Source: GM7GCV1 sp965222065 (lineage in GTDB: Bacteria > Pseudomonadota > Gammaproteobacteria > Pseudomonadales > GM7GCV1). Taken from it: a stretch of DNA of 64,000 bases. The notes beneath the pieces are model-generated. The model was given only the letters and a program-made list of their open reading frames with translations, ran no database searches and was not told the DNA's origin. Location of the stretch: positions 434,001 through 498,000 of the forward strand of contig OZ244933.1 in assembly GCA_965222065.1 (NCBI GenBank), given 5' to 3'. The number at the start of each line of letters is the position of its first letter. Position 1 is the first letter of the stretch. Positions 52,837 to 62,237 of this stretch are shown piece by piece. The position numbers and the translations under genes are program-made.

Positions 52837-53736
52837 ATGACGAACTGGCCAGAATTTAGCGACATTGAATCCGAATCAGGCAATCACCTGACCCTAATCA
52901 ATGCCTTTGCCCTGCTCGAAGTAAAGGGAGCAGACAGTGTTAAATTTTTGCAAGGGCAATGCTCTGCAGATATGGAGTCGTTAGGTGCCGGAGCATCTCT
53001 TCCAGGTGCTATCTGTACGGTCAAGGGACGCGTAGTGACAACATTTTTCGCAACGCAAAAGGACGATTCCGTATTTCTGGTTATGCCCAGAAACCTGGTA
53101 GCGGTGACGGCGGATTACCTGAAAAAATACGCGGCATTTTACAAGGTGGAGCTCAATCAATGGCTACACCCCTGCATTGTCGCCAATACCAACGAGGCCG
53201 ATTTACCGGAAGGACTCTATCATCCCTGTCATGTACAGCTTGGCGACAGCAGCTTTCATCTGGGAATCCTCAATACCGAGCAAAGCGAAAAGCTTATTGC
53301 CCTTTTGCAGTCCGGTGATATTGCCAACTTGCAACTGACCGCTGAAAATCATTGGCTGGATAGCCTGTTTCAGGCGGGCTGGGTGTATCTGGATACCAAC
53401 CTCAGTGATCTCTACCTGCCACATCAGCTAAACCTGGATCTGATGGGCGCACTTAATTTCAGGAAAGGCTGCTATACCGGGCAGGAAATCGTTGCCCGAA
53501 TGGAATATCGCGGCAAAACCAAGAAACGCCTTAAGGCAATCAAACTAAGCGGCACCCTCCCGGGCTCTGAAGCGCTGCCTGCCGAGATCAAATCCCCGGA
53601 AGGCCAGCCTCTGGGAGAACTTCTCCAGCTCAACTCGTCAGCCGATATGGGCTTGGCCCTGTTGCCTGTTGACCTACCCGAGTCAGGCGTTCTGGTTGGC
53701 GAAGGTAATGATCTGCAATACCGGGAACAGGAGTAA
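52837..53736 (+). CDS. ygfZ: Folate-binding Fe-S/tRNA-modification protein YgfZ
   Basis: A 299-residue GcvT-like protein needed for some iron-sulfur enzymes such as MiaB. The diagnostic folate-binding motif FRKGCYTGQEIVARMEYRG with the conserved Cys lies near residue 208. The early segment VKFLQGQCSADM also fits. It is divergent from sdhE and convergent with ung. Confidence 0.94.
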   Translation: MTNWPEFSDIESESGNHLTLINAFALLEVKGADSVKFLQGQCSADMESLGAGASLPGAICTVKGRVVTTFFATQKDDSVFLVMPRNLVAVTADYLKKYAAFYKVELNQWLHPCIVANTNEADLPEGLYHPCHVQLGDSSFHLGILNTEQSEKLIALLQSGDIANLQLTAENHWLDSLFQAGWVYLDTNLSDLYLPHQLNLDLMGALNFRKGCYTGQEIVARMEYRGKTKKRLKAIKLSGTLPGSEALPAEIKSPEGQPLGELLQLNSSADMGLALLPVDLPESGVLVGEGNDLQYREQE

Positions 53737-53743
53737 CTCCTGT

Positions 53744-54418
53744 TCAGGGGATTTGCCAGTCCACCGGGTCCTGCCCCCGAGACTGAAGATAGCTGTTTGC
53801 CTGGGAGAAATGTTTGCACCCCAAAAATCCCCGATGTGCTGACAGTGGCGAGGGATGTGGCGCACTGAGAACCAGATGACGGGAACGATCAATACGCTGC
53901 CCTTTTTTTTGCGCATAGCTTCCCCAAAGCATAAACACCAGTCCTTCACGCTCTTCATTGAGATGCGCGATTGCCGCATCGGTAAACTCTTCCCAGCCTT
54001 TATTCTGGTGAGAGCCGGCCTTGAATGCTTCAACGGTTAAGGTCGCATTTAACAGTAGAACCCCCTGATCCGCCCAGGGGCCAAGATCCCCGCTGGATGG
54101 CTGTCTAATCCCGACGTCGTCCATCAGTTCTTTATAGATGTTCAGTAATGACGGAGGCAATTTAGTACCCTCCAAAACCGAAAAACAAAGTCCATGTGCC
54201 TGCCCGGGGCCGTGATAGGGGTCCTGCCCAAGAATAACTACTCGCACTTTATCAAAGGGGGTCCGGTTAAAGGCTTCAAACCAAAGACTGCCGGGAGGAA
54301 AGATACGCTTACCTTCCTGTTTCTCATGAACAAGAAAAGAACGGAGCTCCTGCATATAGGGCTTGCCAAACTCATTACCAATTTTTTCTTTCCAGGTGGC
54401 TTCTATCTGCGGGTCCAT
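53744..54418 (-). CDS. ung: Uracil-DNA glycosylase
   Basis: Removes uracil from DNA to start base-excision repair. The 224-residue family-1 enzyme has the catalytic motif GQDPYHGPGQAHGLCFSV (Asp about residue 63) and the minor-groove loop HPSPLSAHRGFLGCKHF (His about 187). LLLNATLTV is also present. It is full length and ends 7 bases from ygfZ. Confidence 0.96.
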   Translation of the reverse strand: MDPQIEATWKEKIGNEFGKPYMQELRSFLVHEKQEGKRIFPPGSLWFEAFNRTPFDKVRVVILGQDPYHGPGQAHGLCFSVLEGTKLPPSLLNIYKELMDDVGIRQPSSGDLGPWADQGVLLLNATLTVEAFKAGSHQNKGWEEFTDAAIAHLNEEREGLVFMLWGSYAQKKGQRIDRSRHLVLSAPHPSPLSAHRGFLGCKHFSQANSYLQSRGQDPVDWQIP

Positions 54419-54563
54419 CTCTGGTTATCCTTCTGTTTTTGACAGCGACAAGATAGTCACTCGGAGCAATTATTTCCAGATAGCTCATACAAATTCAGTT
54501 GTCTGGATGACATATTGTTTTATATTCTGGACAATGCGGTGAATCGACCCCGGGACTAAATCA

Positions 54564-55298
54564 GTGACAACTAACAAACAACAGATTTCACAGGCACGGC
54601 TCTTTGTGTCGCTGATCGTTATCATCCTTTGTCTCTTTGTCACGGTCATACTTCTGCTCCGTGATATTTCAGCGGATAGCTGGCATGAAGAATTGTTTGC
54701 TTTCTACTTTCCCTTACTGGTGTTGCCTGCGACCTGCATTTACCTGATCGTGCTCGCCTATCGGGTCCACCGGCTGGAGCAGCAGGTTGCTAACGCCCAT
54801 TCTTATGACCCGCTAACGCACACGCTTAAAGCAATTCCCCTTCTGGAACAGGCAAAAAAAATCTACCAGGCAACGGACCTGGCCAATGAGCCGATCAGTA
54901 TTCTGTGTATGGAAGTAGATTGTGTTTCTGCGATTGCCCAAGAGTATGGACAGGAGGCCGCAGACGCTGTTCTGCGCGAATTCGGCGGCACGGTGATTGG
55001 TGCGACTCGCGAGAAGGATTTGATTGGCCGGGCTGATAACGATTGTTTTATTGCATTTGTCATGAACACCCCCTCAGAGTACACACTACCTGTGGTGGCG
55101 CGTTTTCAGGAACTGGCACATGCCGACGTGGTACTGAATGACGACCAGGAGATCCGTTATTCAATCAGTGTGGGTTATGCCAGCTCGGACCAGGGCAAAG
55201 ACACACCTGAATTTGACACACTTCTTGAGCGCGCCAAAACAGCACTGGCAAAGGCCAAAAAAGAAGGCCCTGCATCCATACAGGGCTGGATTGTCTAG
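54564..55298 (+). CDS. Membrane protein with degenerate GGDEF domain
   Basis: A 244-residue protein with two membrane segments (about 12-34 and 45-66) and a cytoplasmic GGDEF-like domain (about 78-240). The domain start SYDPLTHTLKAIPLLEQ and the late YSISVGYASSDQ follow the diguanylate cyclase pattern. The signature loop reads GRADNDCFIAFV instead of RxGGDEF, so the metal and GTP-binding residues are largely lost. It is unlikely to make cyclic di-GMP and may be a sensor or a binding partner. The start is GTG. It stands alone between ung and lysS. Confidence 0.82.
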   Translation: MTTNKQQISQARLFVSLIVIILCLFVTVILLLRDISADSWHEELFAFYFPLLVLPATCIYLIVLAYRVHRLEQQVANAHSYDPLTHTLKAIPLLEQAKKIYQATDLANEPISILCMEVDCVSAIAQEYGQEAADAVLREFGGTVIGATREKDLIGRADNDCFIAFVMNTPSEYTLPVVARFQELAHADVVLNDDQEIRYSISVGYASSDQGKDTPEFDTLLERAKTALAKAKKEGPASIQGWIV

Positions 55299-55322
55299 CG
55301 TTTTTACGAATCAGATTCCTTT

Positions 55323-55364
55323 CTATTCGGGATGCATGGTCTGCTATTCGGGCCGCATGGCCGG
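55323..55364. repeat. 21-base tandem duplication at the lysS 3' end
   Basis: Two adjacent 21-base units (55323-55343 and 55344-55364) match at 17 of 21 positions. On the minus strand they repeat the lysS terminus: the gene ends in Met-Arg-Pro-Glu-stop, and the copy just after it would read Met-His-Pro-Glu-stop. Confidence 0.75.
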
Positions 55365-56849
55365 AAACAGCAGCACATCACGTATAGACGGCGAATCAGT
55401 AAGCAGCATAACCAGCCGGTCAATCCCGATACCCTCGCCCGCCGTTGGCGGCAAACCATACTCCAGCGCACGCACATAGTCTGCATCGAAGTGCATGGCC
55501 TCGTCATCGCCAGCGTCTTTTTCCTCAACCTGTGCCTTGAATCGCTCGGCCTGGTCTTCCGCATCATTCAGCTCGGAAAACCCGTTGGCAATTTCCCGGC
55601 CACCCACAAAAAATTCAAAGCGATCAGTAACAAAGGGGTTGTCATCATTGCGGCGGGCCAATGGGGAAACTTCCGCCGGGTACTGGGTAATAAATGTCGG
55701 TTGAACCAATTTATGCTCAACCGTTTTTTCGAAAATCTCTATCTGTAGTTTGCCCAGCCCCCAATTTTCCTTCAGGGGAATACCCAGATTTTTAGCAACC
55801 TCTCGTGCAGAGGCTTCCGAAGAAATATCCCCAGCTTTCAGATCAGGATTAAACTGAAGAATCGAATCAAACACCGTGATACGGGCAAATGGCTGACCAA
55901 AGTCATAGACTTCCTCACTGACGACCTCGCCTTCCGCATCCCGTTCTGTCGCCCTGATTTCTGATGTGCCCAAGACGTTTTTTGATACAGCCCGGAGCAT
56001 TTCTTCGGTAAGGTCCATCAGGTCTTCATAGGTCGCATACGCCTGATAAAACTCCAGCATGGTGAATTCCGGATTGTGCCGCGTAGAGAGCCCTTCGTTC
56101 CTGAAATTACGATTGATTTCATACACACGCTCAAAACCGCCAACCACCAGTCTTTTGAGATAAAGCTCGGGCGCTACGCGCAGATACATATCCAGATCCA
56201 GCGCGTTATGGTGCGTAATAAACGGTCGGGCTGTCGCGCCACCAGGTATCTGCTGCAACATGGGCGTTTCAACTTCCATAAAGGCGCGCTCATTCAGAAA
56301 GTTGCGAATGGCGGCAATCACCCGTGAACGCACCTGAAAGGTTTCGCGCACTTCCGGGTTAACGATCAGGTCGACATAGCGCTGGCGATAGCGAATCTCG
56401 GTGTCGGTCAACCCGGCATGCTTCTCAGGCAGCGGACGCAGGGATTTGGTCAACAGGGAATATTTATCGGCATTCACATAGAGGTCACCGCGACCCGATT
56501 TATGCAAAGGTCCGGAAACACCCACAATGTCGCCAATATCCCACTGGCCCCAGCGTTCCTTGATATCGGCCTGAACCTCTTTGCCGGCATAGGCCTGAAT
56601 GCGGCCCGAAGCATCCTGCAACACAAGAAAGGGACCGCGTTTGGCCATAATCCGACCGGCAACCGATACGGGAATATCCAGTGTTTCCAGTTCTTCCTTG
56701 GTCTTCTCGCCGTATTGAGCCTCAAGCTCGGAGGCGCTGTGCTCCCGATTCCAGTCGTTGGGGAAGGCCTGTCCGTTATTACGGATATGCGCCAGCTTTT
56801 CCCGACGTTCCGCGATCAGTCTGTTTTCGTCTTGTGTCTGTTCAGTCAT
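55344..56849 (-). CDS. lysS: Lysyl-tRNA synthetase
   Basis: A 501-residue class II synthetase. An N-terminal OB-fold anticodon-binding domain (about 60-150) precedes the catalytic core. Motif 2 is visible in FERVYEINRNFRNEGLSTRHN and motif 3 in GLPPTAGEGIGIDRLVML. It begins 2 bases after the prfB stop, the conserved prfB-lysS pair. Confidence 0.97.
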   Translation of the reverse strand: MTEQTQDENRLIAERREKLAHIRNNGQAFPNDWNREHSASELEAQYGEKTKEELETLDIPVSVAGRIMAKRGPFLVLQDASGRIQAYAGKEVQADIKERWGQWDIGDIVGVSGPLHKSGRGDLYVNADKYSLLTKSLRPLPEKHAGLTDTEIRYRQRYVDLIVNPEVRETFQVRSRVIAAIRNFLNERAFMEVETPMLQQIPGGATARPFITHHNALDLDMYLRVAPELYLKRLVVGGFERVYEINRNFRNEGLSTRHNPEFTMLEFYQAYATYEDLMDLTEEMLRAVSKNVLGTSEIRATERDAEGEVVSEEVYDFGQPFARITVFDSILQFNPDLKAGDISSEASAREVAKNLGIPLKENWGLGKLQIEIFEKTVEHKLVQPTFITQYPAEVSPLARRNDDNPFVTDRFEFFVGGREIANGFSELNDAEDQAERFKAQVEEKDAGDDEAMHFDADYVRALEYGLPPTAGEGIGIDRLVMLLTDSPSIRDVLLFPAMRPE

Positions 56850-56851
56850 TT

Positions 56852-57947
56852 CTACAATCCCGCTTTAAGCGAGGCTTCGATGAATGGATCCAGTGCCCCG
56901 TCGAGCACGGCTTGTGTATTTCGGGTTTCCACGCTGGTACGAAGATCCTTGATTCGCGCGTCATCCAGCACGTAAGAGCGTATCTGGCTGCCCCAGCCTA
57001 TGTCAGATTTACTCTCTTCCAGCGCCTGCTGTTCCGCATTGCGTTTCTGCATTTCGAGCTCATATAACTTCGCTTTCAATTGTTTCCAGGCAAAGTCGCG
57101 GTTGGCATGTTGCGATCGCTGGCTCTGGCATTGAACCACAATACCCGTGGGCTCGTGGGTCAGGCGAATGGCCGAGTCCGTTTTATTGACATGCTGGCCA
57201 CCCGCACCGCTGGCGCGATAGGTATCCGTGCGCACATCGGAAGGGTTAATTTCGATTTCGATATTGTCGTCTACTTCAGGAGAAATAAATACGGAAGCAA
57301 ATGAGGTATGACGACGATTGCCTGAATCAAAGGGCGACTTTCTCACCAGTCGGTGAACACCGGTTTCGGTTCTGAGCCAGCCAAACGCATATTCTCCCTG
57401 AACATGCACACTGGCACTTTTAATACCCGCCACATCGCCAGCGGAGCATTCAGTCAACTCGGCTTTAAAGCCCTTGTCCTCGGCCCACCTGAGGTACATT
57501 CGCAACAGCATTTCGGCCCAATCCTGGGCTTCGGTACCACCCGACCCGGCCTGGATATCCAAAAAGGCGTTGTTCTCATCCATCTCGCCGGAAAACATTC
57601 GGCGAAACTCCAGATCTTCCAGTCTGGCCTTGAGCTTTTTAATCTCCTGCTCGATTTCAGCAACAGAATCACTGTCACCTTCATCTGCAGCCATTTCCAG
57701 CAATTCCGAACTATCGGCCACACCCTGGGTCAATTCATCGATCGTAGCAACGATTGCCTCGAGACTTGCCCTTTCGCGACCCAGTTCCTGGGCCTTTGCG
57801 GGATCACTCCAGACATCCGGTTCTCCCAGGAGAAGCTCTACTTCGGCAAGGCGATCTTTCTTCTCTTCGTAGTCAAAGATACCCCCTAAGCACGTCTGTG
57901 CGTGCTGAAATATCCGAAAGTGTGTTGCGAAGAGGATTAATTTCCAT
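56852..57947 (-). CDS. prfB: Peptide chain release factor 2, programmed +1 frameshift
   Basis: RF2 recognises UGA and UAA stops. A 24-codon zero frame starts at ATG 57947 and meets TGA at 57875-57873. A +1 shift on CTT skips base 57875 and joins the main frame from 57874 to 56852, giving 364 residues. The shift site CTTAGGGGGTATCTTTGAC contains the internal Shine-Dalgarno AGGGGG and the slippery CTT before TGA, as in Escherichia coli. The stop-recognition motif SPF (in RKSPFDSG) and the hydrolysis motif GGQ (in GAGGQHVNK) are both present. RF2 thereby controls its own level. Confidence 0.97.
57872..57895 (-). promoter_or_regulatory. prfB programmed frameshift site
   Basis: CTTAGGGGGTATCTTTGAC with its internal Shine-Dalgarno element, the slippery CTT and the in-frame TGA. 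All parts of the autoregulatory site are intact. Confidence 0.96.
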
Positions 57948-58159
57948 GGGAAGCCAAATCAGATGCGGTTAAACAGGGCGCGCATTCTATAGTGAAAGCC
58001 GTTTTCTCTCAAAGAGTTACGCTAAGATATTGTCTGTCCATTTAAAATGTGGCCAGCCGGTTTCATTACGGGAAAAAGCCCGGCATGCTGGACAAAATAC
58101 CGGGAGGGACCGATACAATCATAAAAACCCCGGGCACAAAATAACTAAAACGGTGCATT

Positions 58160-59062
58160 ATGAATTCTGAAGTAACTTCTGTGGGCGTCATTGGCCTTGG
58201 TTCCATGGGCATGGGCGCAGCCAAATCCTGCATAAATCATGGCCTCGATGTGTTCGGCATCGATCTGAACCCGCAAGCCCTGGAACAATTAAGCCAATAC
58301 GGGGCGAAGGGCGTCTCGCAAAACCCGCTGGAATTTGCCGATCAGCTGGATGTCCTGTTAATACTGGTAGTGAATAGCCAGCAGGTAAATACCGTTCTGT
58401 TCGAATCTGGTCTGGCCTCCCTCCTTAAGCCAAAAACCGCTGTTATGGTGTCTTCTACCGTCTCTGCGGAGGACACCAAACGATTTGGAGAACAGCTTGC
58501 CCAGTACGACCTGTTGATGCTGGATGCCCCCGTCTCCGGAGGGGCGGCGAAGGCAGAGAAGGGAGAAATGACGGTGATGGCTTCTGGCTCACAAGCCGCT
58601 TTTGACAAGCTCAAACCCGTGCTTGATGCCACTGCCACCAAGGTTTACCGGATCGGTGAAGAAATAGGCCTTGGCGCCACCGTAAAAATTGTGCATCAAT
58701 TATTGGCGGGCGTTCATATTGCCGCTGCTGCTGAAGCAATGGCTCTTGCCGCCCGGGCCAACATTCCCCTCGACCTGATGTACGAGGTAGTCACCCACGC
58801 GGCGGGAAATTCCTGGATGTTCGAAAACAGGATGAAACATGTAATTGATGGCGATTATTCGCCCAAATCCATGGTTGATATCTTCGTCAAGGATTTGGGG
58901 CTTGTGGCCAATACTTCGCAAAAACTGGACTTCCCCCTGCCCCTCTCCCGGACAGCCCTGGAAATGTTTACCAAGGCAAGCAACGCCGGTTATGGCCAGG
59001 AGGATGACAGCGCCGTCATCAAGATATTTGAGGGAATCAACCTGCCTGAAAAAGGAAAATAA
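58160..59062 (+). CDS. ltnD: L-threonate dehydrogenase
   Basis: A 300-residue beta-hydroxyacid dehydrogenase. The NAD-binding motif is GVIGLGSMGMGAA at residues 8-20, the substrate-binding DAPVSGGAAKAEKG near 122, and the catalytic Lys in KIVHQLLAGVHIAAAAE near 177. This pattern and the neighbouring otnK and otnC identify LtnD, which oxidises L-threonate to 2-oxo-tetronate. It heads a four-gene operon, with a 212-base gap from prfB that must hold the promoter. Confidence 0.92.
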   Translation: MNSEVTSVGVIGLGSMGMGAAKSCINHGLDVFGIDLNPQALEQLSQYGAKGVSQNPLEFADQLDVLLILVVNSQQVNTVLFESGLASLLKPKTAVMVSSTVSAEDTKRFGEQLAQYDLLMLDAPVSGGAAKAEKGEMTVMASGSQAAFDKLKPVLDATATKVYRIGEEIGLGATVKIVHQLLAGVHIAAAAEAMALAARANIPLDLMYEVVTHAAGNSWMFENRMKHVIDGDYSPKSMVDIFVKDLGLVANTSQKLDFPLPLSRTALEMFTKASNAGYGQEDDSAVIKIFEGINLPEKGK

Positions 59063-59064
59063 AA

Positions 59065-60321
59065 ATGCAATTGGGTGTAATCGCCGATGATTTTACGGGG
59101 GCAACAGATATTGCCGGTTTTCTTGTTGAAAACGGCATGCGCACTATCCAGGTAAACGGTATTCCTGCCAACAATATGGAACTGGAGGCTGATGCGGTCG
59201 TTGTCAGCCTGAAATCCCGGTCTTGCCCGGCAACACAGGCCGTTGACGAGTCCGTCTCTGCGCTGCGCTGGCTGCAATCCCAGGGATGTGAGCAATTTTA
59301 TTTTAAATACTGTTCAACCTTTGACAGCACTGACCAGGGAAATATTGGTCCGGTGACGGACGCCCTGCTGGACGAATTAACGGAAGAATTCACCCTGGTT
59401 TGTCCCGCCTTGCCCATTAATGGTCGAACCACCTTCAACGGGCATTTGTTTGTAAATGGTCAGCTGCTGAGCGAATCAGGCATGCGCAACCACCCGCTCA
59501 CGCCCATGACCAACTCAAACCTGATGCAATTGATGGATGCGCAATCACAGGGAAGCACCGGTCTGGTCAATTATCAACTTGTTGAGCAGGGCCCTGAACA
59601 AATACTGGAGCACTGCGCCAAGCTCAAGGCCGAAGGCAAGCGCTATGCCGTCGTCGATGCCTTTACCATGGATCACCTGGATATTGCGGGAAAAGCAGCC
59701 AGTACACTCAAACTGGTTACCGGGGGCTCCGGATTGGCGGCGGGGCTGGCCAAGGCCATCATAAAACAGCCGTCTGGACGAACTGATGCCAGACTGGCCG
59801 GATATCCTGACTCTGCGCCTTGTGTCATTTTGTCCGGCTCCTGCTCGGAAATGACCAACGCCCAGGTAAATCGCTATAAAGAAATAGCCCCCTCTTTTGC
59901 ACTCAGCATTGAAAAATGCCTGAACCAGGAGGACTACATTGACGAGGTAACCCGGTGGGTTATGGGCAATCTGGACAGCAAGCTGGCACCAATGGTGTCA
60001 GCCACGACGGATGCATCCCAATTAAAGGCCATACAACAACAATATGGCTCCGAGGCTTCCAGCGCGGCCGTGGAACAGTTTTTCGGCCAACTGGCAAAGA
60101 AGCTAAAATCCTCTGGTATACGCAATTTTGTTGTTGCTGGCGGGGAAACATCCGGCGTGGTCGTTCAGAGCCTGGACGTCGAGGGGTTTCATATCGGCCC
60201 ACAAATTGCGCCCGGCGTCCCCTGGGTAAAAGCCATTAACGATGATTTGTCTCTGGCTTTAAAATCCGGAAACTTTGGCGATGAATTATTCTTCAGCCGC
60301 GCACAGGAGTACCTTAAATGA
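59065..60321 (+). CDS. otnK: 3-oxo-tetronate kinase
   Basis: Phosphorylates 3-oxo-tetronate at O4. The 418-residue product has the four-carbon acid sugar kinase layout: an N-terminal substrate domain starting VIADDFTGATDIAGFLV with KYCSTFDSTDQGNIGPVTDA, and a C-terminal nucleotide-binding domain with VAGGETSGVVVQSL and GPQIAPGVPWV. It starts 2 bases after ltnD. Confidence 0.93.
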   Translation: MQLGVIADDFTGATDIAGFLVENGMRTIQVNGIPANNMELEADAVVVSLKSRSCPATQAVDESVSALRWLQSQGCEQFYFKYCSTFDSTDQGNIGPVTDALLDELTEEFTLVCPALPINGRTTFNGHLFVNGQLLSESGMRNHPLTPMTNSNLMQLMDAQSQGSTGLVNYQLVEQGPEQILEHCAKLKAEGKRYAVVDAFTMDHLDIAGKAASTLKLVTGGSGLAAGLAKAIIKQPSGRTDARLAGYPDSAPCVILSGSCSEMTNAQVNRYKEIAPSFALSIEKCLNQEDYIDEVTRWVMGNLDSKLAPMVSATTDASQLKAIQQQYGSEASSAAVEQFFGQLAKKLKSSGIRNFVVAGGETSGVVVQSLDVEGFHIGPQIAPGVPWVKAINDDLSLALKSGNFGDELFFSRAQEYLK

Positions 60322-60343
60322 ACATCAAACAACTGGGATTCAG

Positions 60344-60976
60344 ATGACTGAAGCCGATCTTAGACAACAAATGGTCGATATGGCCCTCTCAATGTTTAAT
60401 CGGGGCTATGCAACAGGAGGTGCCGGTAATCTGTCGCTGAGATTGCCGGACGGCAATTTCCTGGCTACACCGACCGGGTCGTCTTTTGGGCGTCTGGTCG
60501 CTGATGAATTATCCGTTGTCGACAAGGACGGCCATCACCTTTCAGGTAAACGGCCGTCAAAAGAAGTGGCGTTTCATCTGGCTATTTATGAAAACGATCC
60601 GGGCTGCCATGCGATAGTTCATTTACACTCGACCTATCTGACTGCCCTCTCCTGCCTGGAAACCCTGGATAAGAACAATGCGATCAAGGCGTTTACCCCC
60701 TATTACGTGATGCGCATTGGCGAACTTCCGGTCATTCCCTATTTTCGTCCAGGCGATCCGCGGATTGGCGAGGAACTGGCCAAACTGGCGGGCAAATACC
60801 GTGCCTTTCTACTGGCGAACCATGGGCCAATTATTACCGGAACGGATTTTCTGGATGCGGTTGATAATGCAGAAGAGCTGGAAGAAACCGCCAGGCTGGC
60901 GTTTCTTTTACATGACAAACCCACACGCTACCTGACTGACGACGAGGTCACCGACTTAAAGGGAAGAGGAAAATAG
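60344..60976 (+). CDS. otnC: 3-oxo-tetronate 4-phosphate decarboxylase
   Basis: A class II aldolase-family enzyme that decarboxylates the OtnK product to dihydroxyacetone phosphate. The 210-residue product has GGAGNLSLRLPDGNFLATPTG near residue 23, the zinc-binding His pair in IVHLHSTYLTALS, and a third His in LLANHGPII. The ATG at 60344 (MTEADLRQ) gives the family's start; a longer frame overlaps otnK. Its last base overlaps a GTG that opens the frame of denD. Confidence 0.92.
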   Translation: MTEADLRQQMVDMALSMFNRGYATGGAGNLSLRLPDGNFLATPTGSSFGRLVADELSVVDKDGHHLSGKRPSKEVAFHLAIYENDPGCHAIVHLHSTYLTALSCLETLDKNNAIKAFTPYYVMRIGELPVIPYFRPGDPRIGEELAKLAGKYRAFLLANHGPIITGTDFLDAVDNAEELEETARLAFLLHDKPTRYLTDDEVTDLKGRGK

Positions 60977-61047
60977 TGGCCAAAGTTGGGGCCGACTATC
61001 TCTCTACCCGTAATTTTTACAACGACCAATTTAGGAATAATAACTCT

Positions 61048-62001
61048 ATGAATATAGTCATCACTGGCGGAGCAGGTTTTTTGGGCTCTGGCCTGGTAAA
61101 AAAACTGTTAACTGATTTCCCTGAACTCCAGCAAATCCATGTGGTAGACCGGGTAAAGCTCGATGCCGGTTTACTCGAAAGTGACAAGGTTCGTTCCACT
61201 GTCGCCGACATCACCAACCCCGATGAAATCGCAAAAATTATCGATAAAAACACCACCTATGTGTTCCACCTGGCAGCCATTGTTTCCAGCCATGCCGAAG
61301 AAGATTTTGATTTGGGGATGTCCGTCAATTTAAAGGCTACCCAGCTTCTACTGGAACGCTGCCGCCAGATAAATCCCGACATACGTTTTATATTCTCAAG
61401 CTCTGTCGCTGTATTCGGTGGCAAATTGCCCGATGAAATAGGCACCATGACGGCCATGCTGCCAAGCTCTTCTTACGGCACACAAAAAGCCATCGGTGAA
61501 CTGCTGGTAAATGACTACGCCCGAAAAGGCTTTGTCGATGCCCTGTCGGTTCGCCTGCCCACTGTTTGTATTCGACCAGGCGCGCCAAACAAGGCGGCCT
61601 CCTCTTTTGTCAGTGGCATCATCCGTGAACCTCTAAAACGGGAGTCCTCCAATTGTCCTGTAGATGTTGATTTGCCCCTGTGGGTTTCCAGTCCGAATAC
61701 CGTCATACAGAATATTGTTCACGCCAGCCAGATCAATACCCAGGAGCTTACAGGTTTCCGTACGCTGAGCCTTCCCGGGCTGCAAACCTGTGCAAAAGAA
61801 ATGATAGGCAGCCTGGCTAAACAGGCAGGCAATGACTATCTGGAATACATTTCCTACGACAAGGACCCGGCAATCGAGCGCATCGTTTCCAGCTGGCCCA
61901 AATCAATTAACGTCGAGCGGGAACTGTCACTGGGCTTTAAAAAGGACAGGGATTTTGATTCAATTCTGGCGCTTTATATCGACCAGCATCCCATCGCATA
62001 A
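61048..62001 (+). CDS. denD: D-erythronate dehydrogenase
   Basis: A 317-residue extended short-chain dehydrogenase. The NAD-binding motif GGAGFLGSGLVKKLL follows at once after the start MNIVIT, and the catalytic pair lies in SSYGTQKAIGELL (Tyr and Lys). SVRLPTVCIRPGAPNKAASSF is typical of DenD. It oxidises D-erythronate into the same oxo-tetronate pool that LtnD feeds. The frame is open back to a GTG at 60976, but the ATG at 61048 with AGGA upstream gives the family's N-terminus. Confidence 0.9.
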   Translation: MNIVITGGAGFLGSGLVKKLLTDFPELQQIHVVDRVKLDAGLLESDKVRSTVADITNPDEIAKIIDKNTTYVFHLAAIVSSHAEEDFDLGMSVNLKATQLLLERCRQINPDIRFIFSSSVAVFGGKLPDEIGTMTAMLPSSSYGTQKAIGELLVNDYARKGFVDALSVRLPTVCIRPGAPNKAASSFVSGIIREPLKRESSNCPVDVDLPLWVSSPNTVIQNIVHASQINTQELTGFRTLSLPGLQTCAKEMIGSLAKQAGNDYLEYISYDKDPAIERIVSSWPKSINVERELSLGFKKDRDFDSILALYIDQHPIA

Positions 62002-62018
62002 TTTTTTCTAACAACACA

Positions 62019-62044
62019 GGGCGATGAACATCTCGTCATCGCCC
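62019..62044. other. Stem-loop after denD
   Basis: The arms GGGCGATGA and TCATCGCCC pair perfectly around an 8-base loop, 18 bases after the denD stop. No T-run follows on the plus strand, so it is a weak terminator or an mRNA-end stabiliser for the tetronate operon. Confidence 0.5.
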
Positions 62045-62237
62045 GATATACTGAGCCTGGGTAGCCTGTAACTGGAACAGTTATTGTGCTATTGCCGCTC
62101 TAGCTTCATTTAAATGCAGTTATCTGGCCCAGAAGGCCTTATTTCCATATTTATAAGTTCAGAATGCCAATTCGCGCAAAGAAATACATCGTTCTTTGCG
62201 GAAAATGCACCCTATACCCCCTTTAAAGGAAGTCGTT

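Noticed and set aside
57873..57875. In-frame stop in prfB as a disabling mutation
   Set aside because: It is the TGA of the conserved programmed frameshift site, not a defect.
58085..58119. Possible ltnD promoter (TGGACA and TACAAT)
   Set aside because: The spacing is 19 bases and the match is ordinary for this composition; not called.
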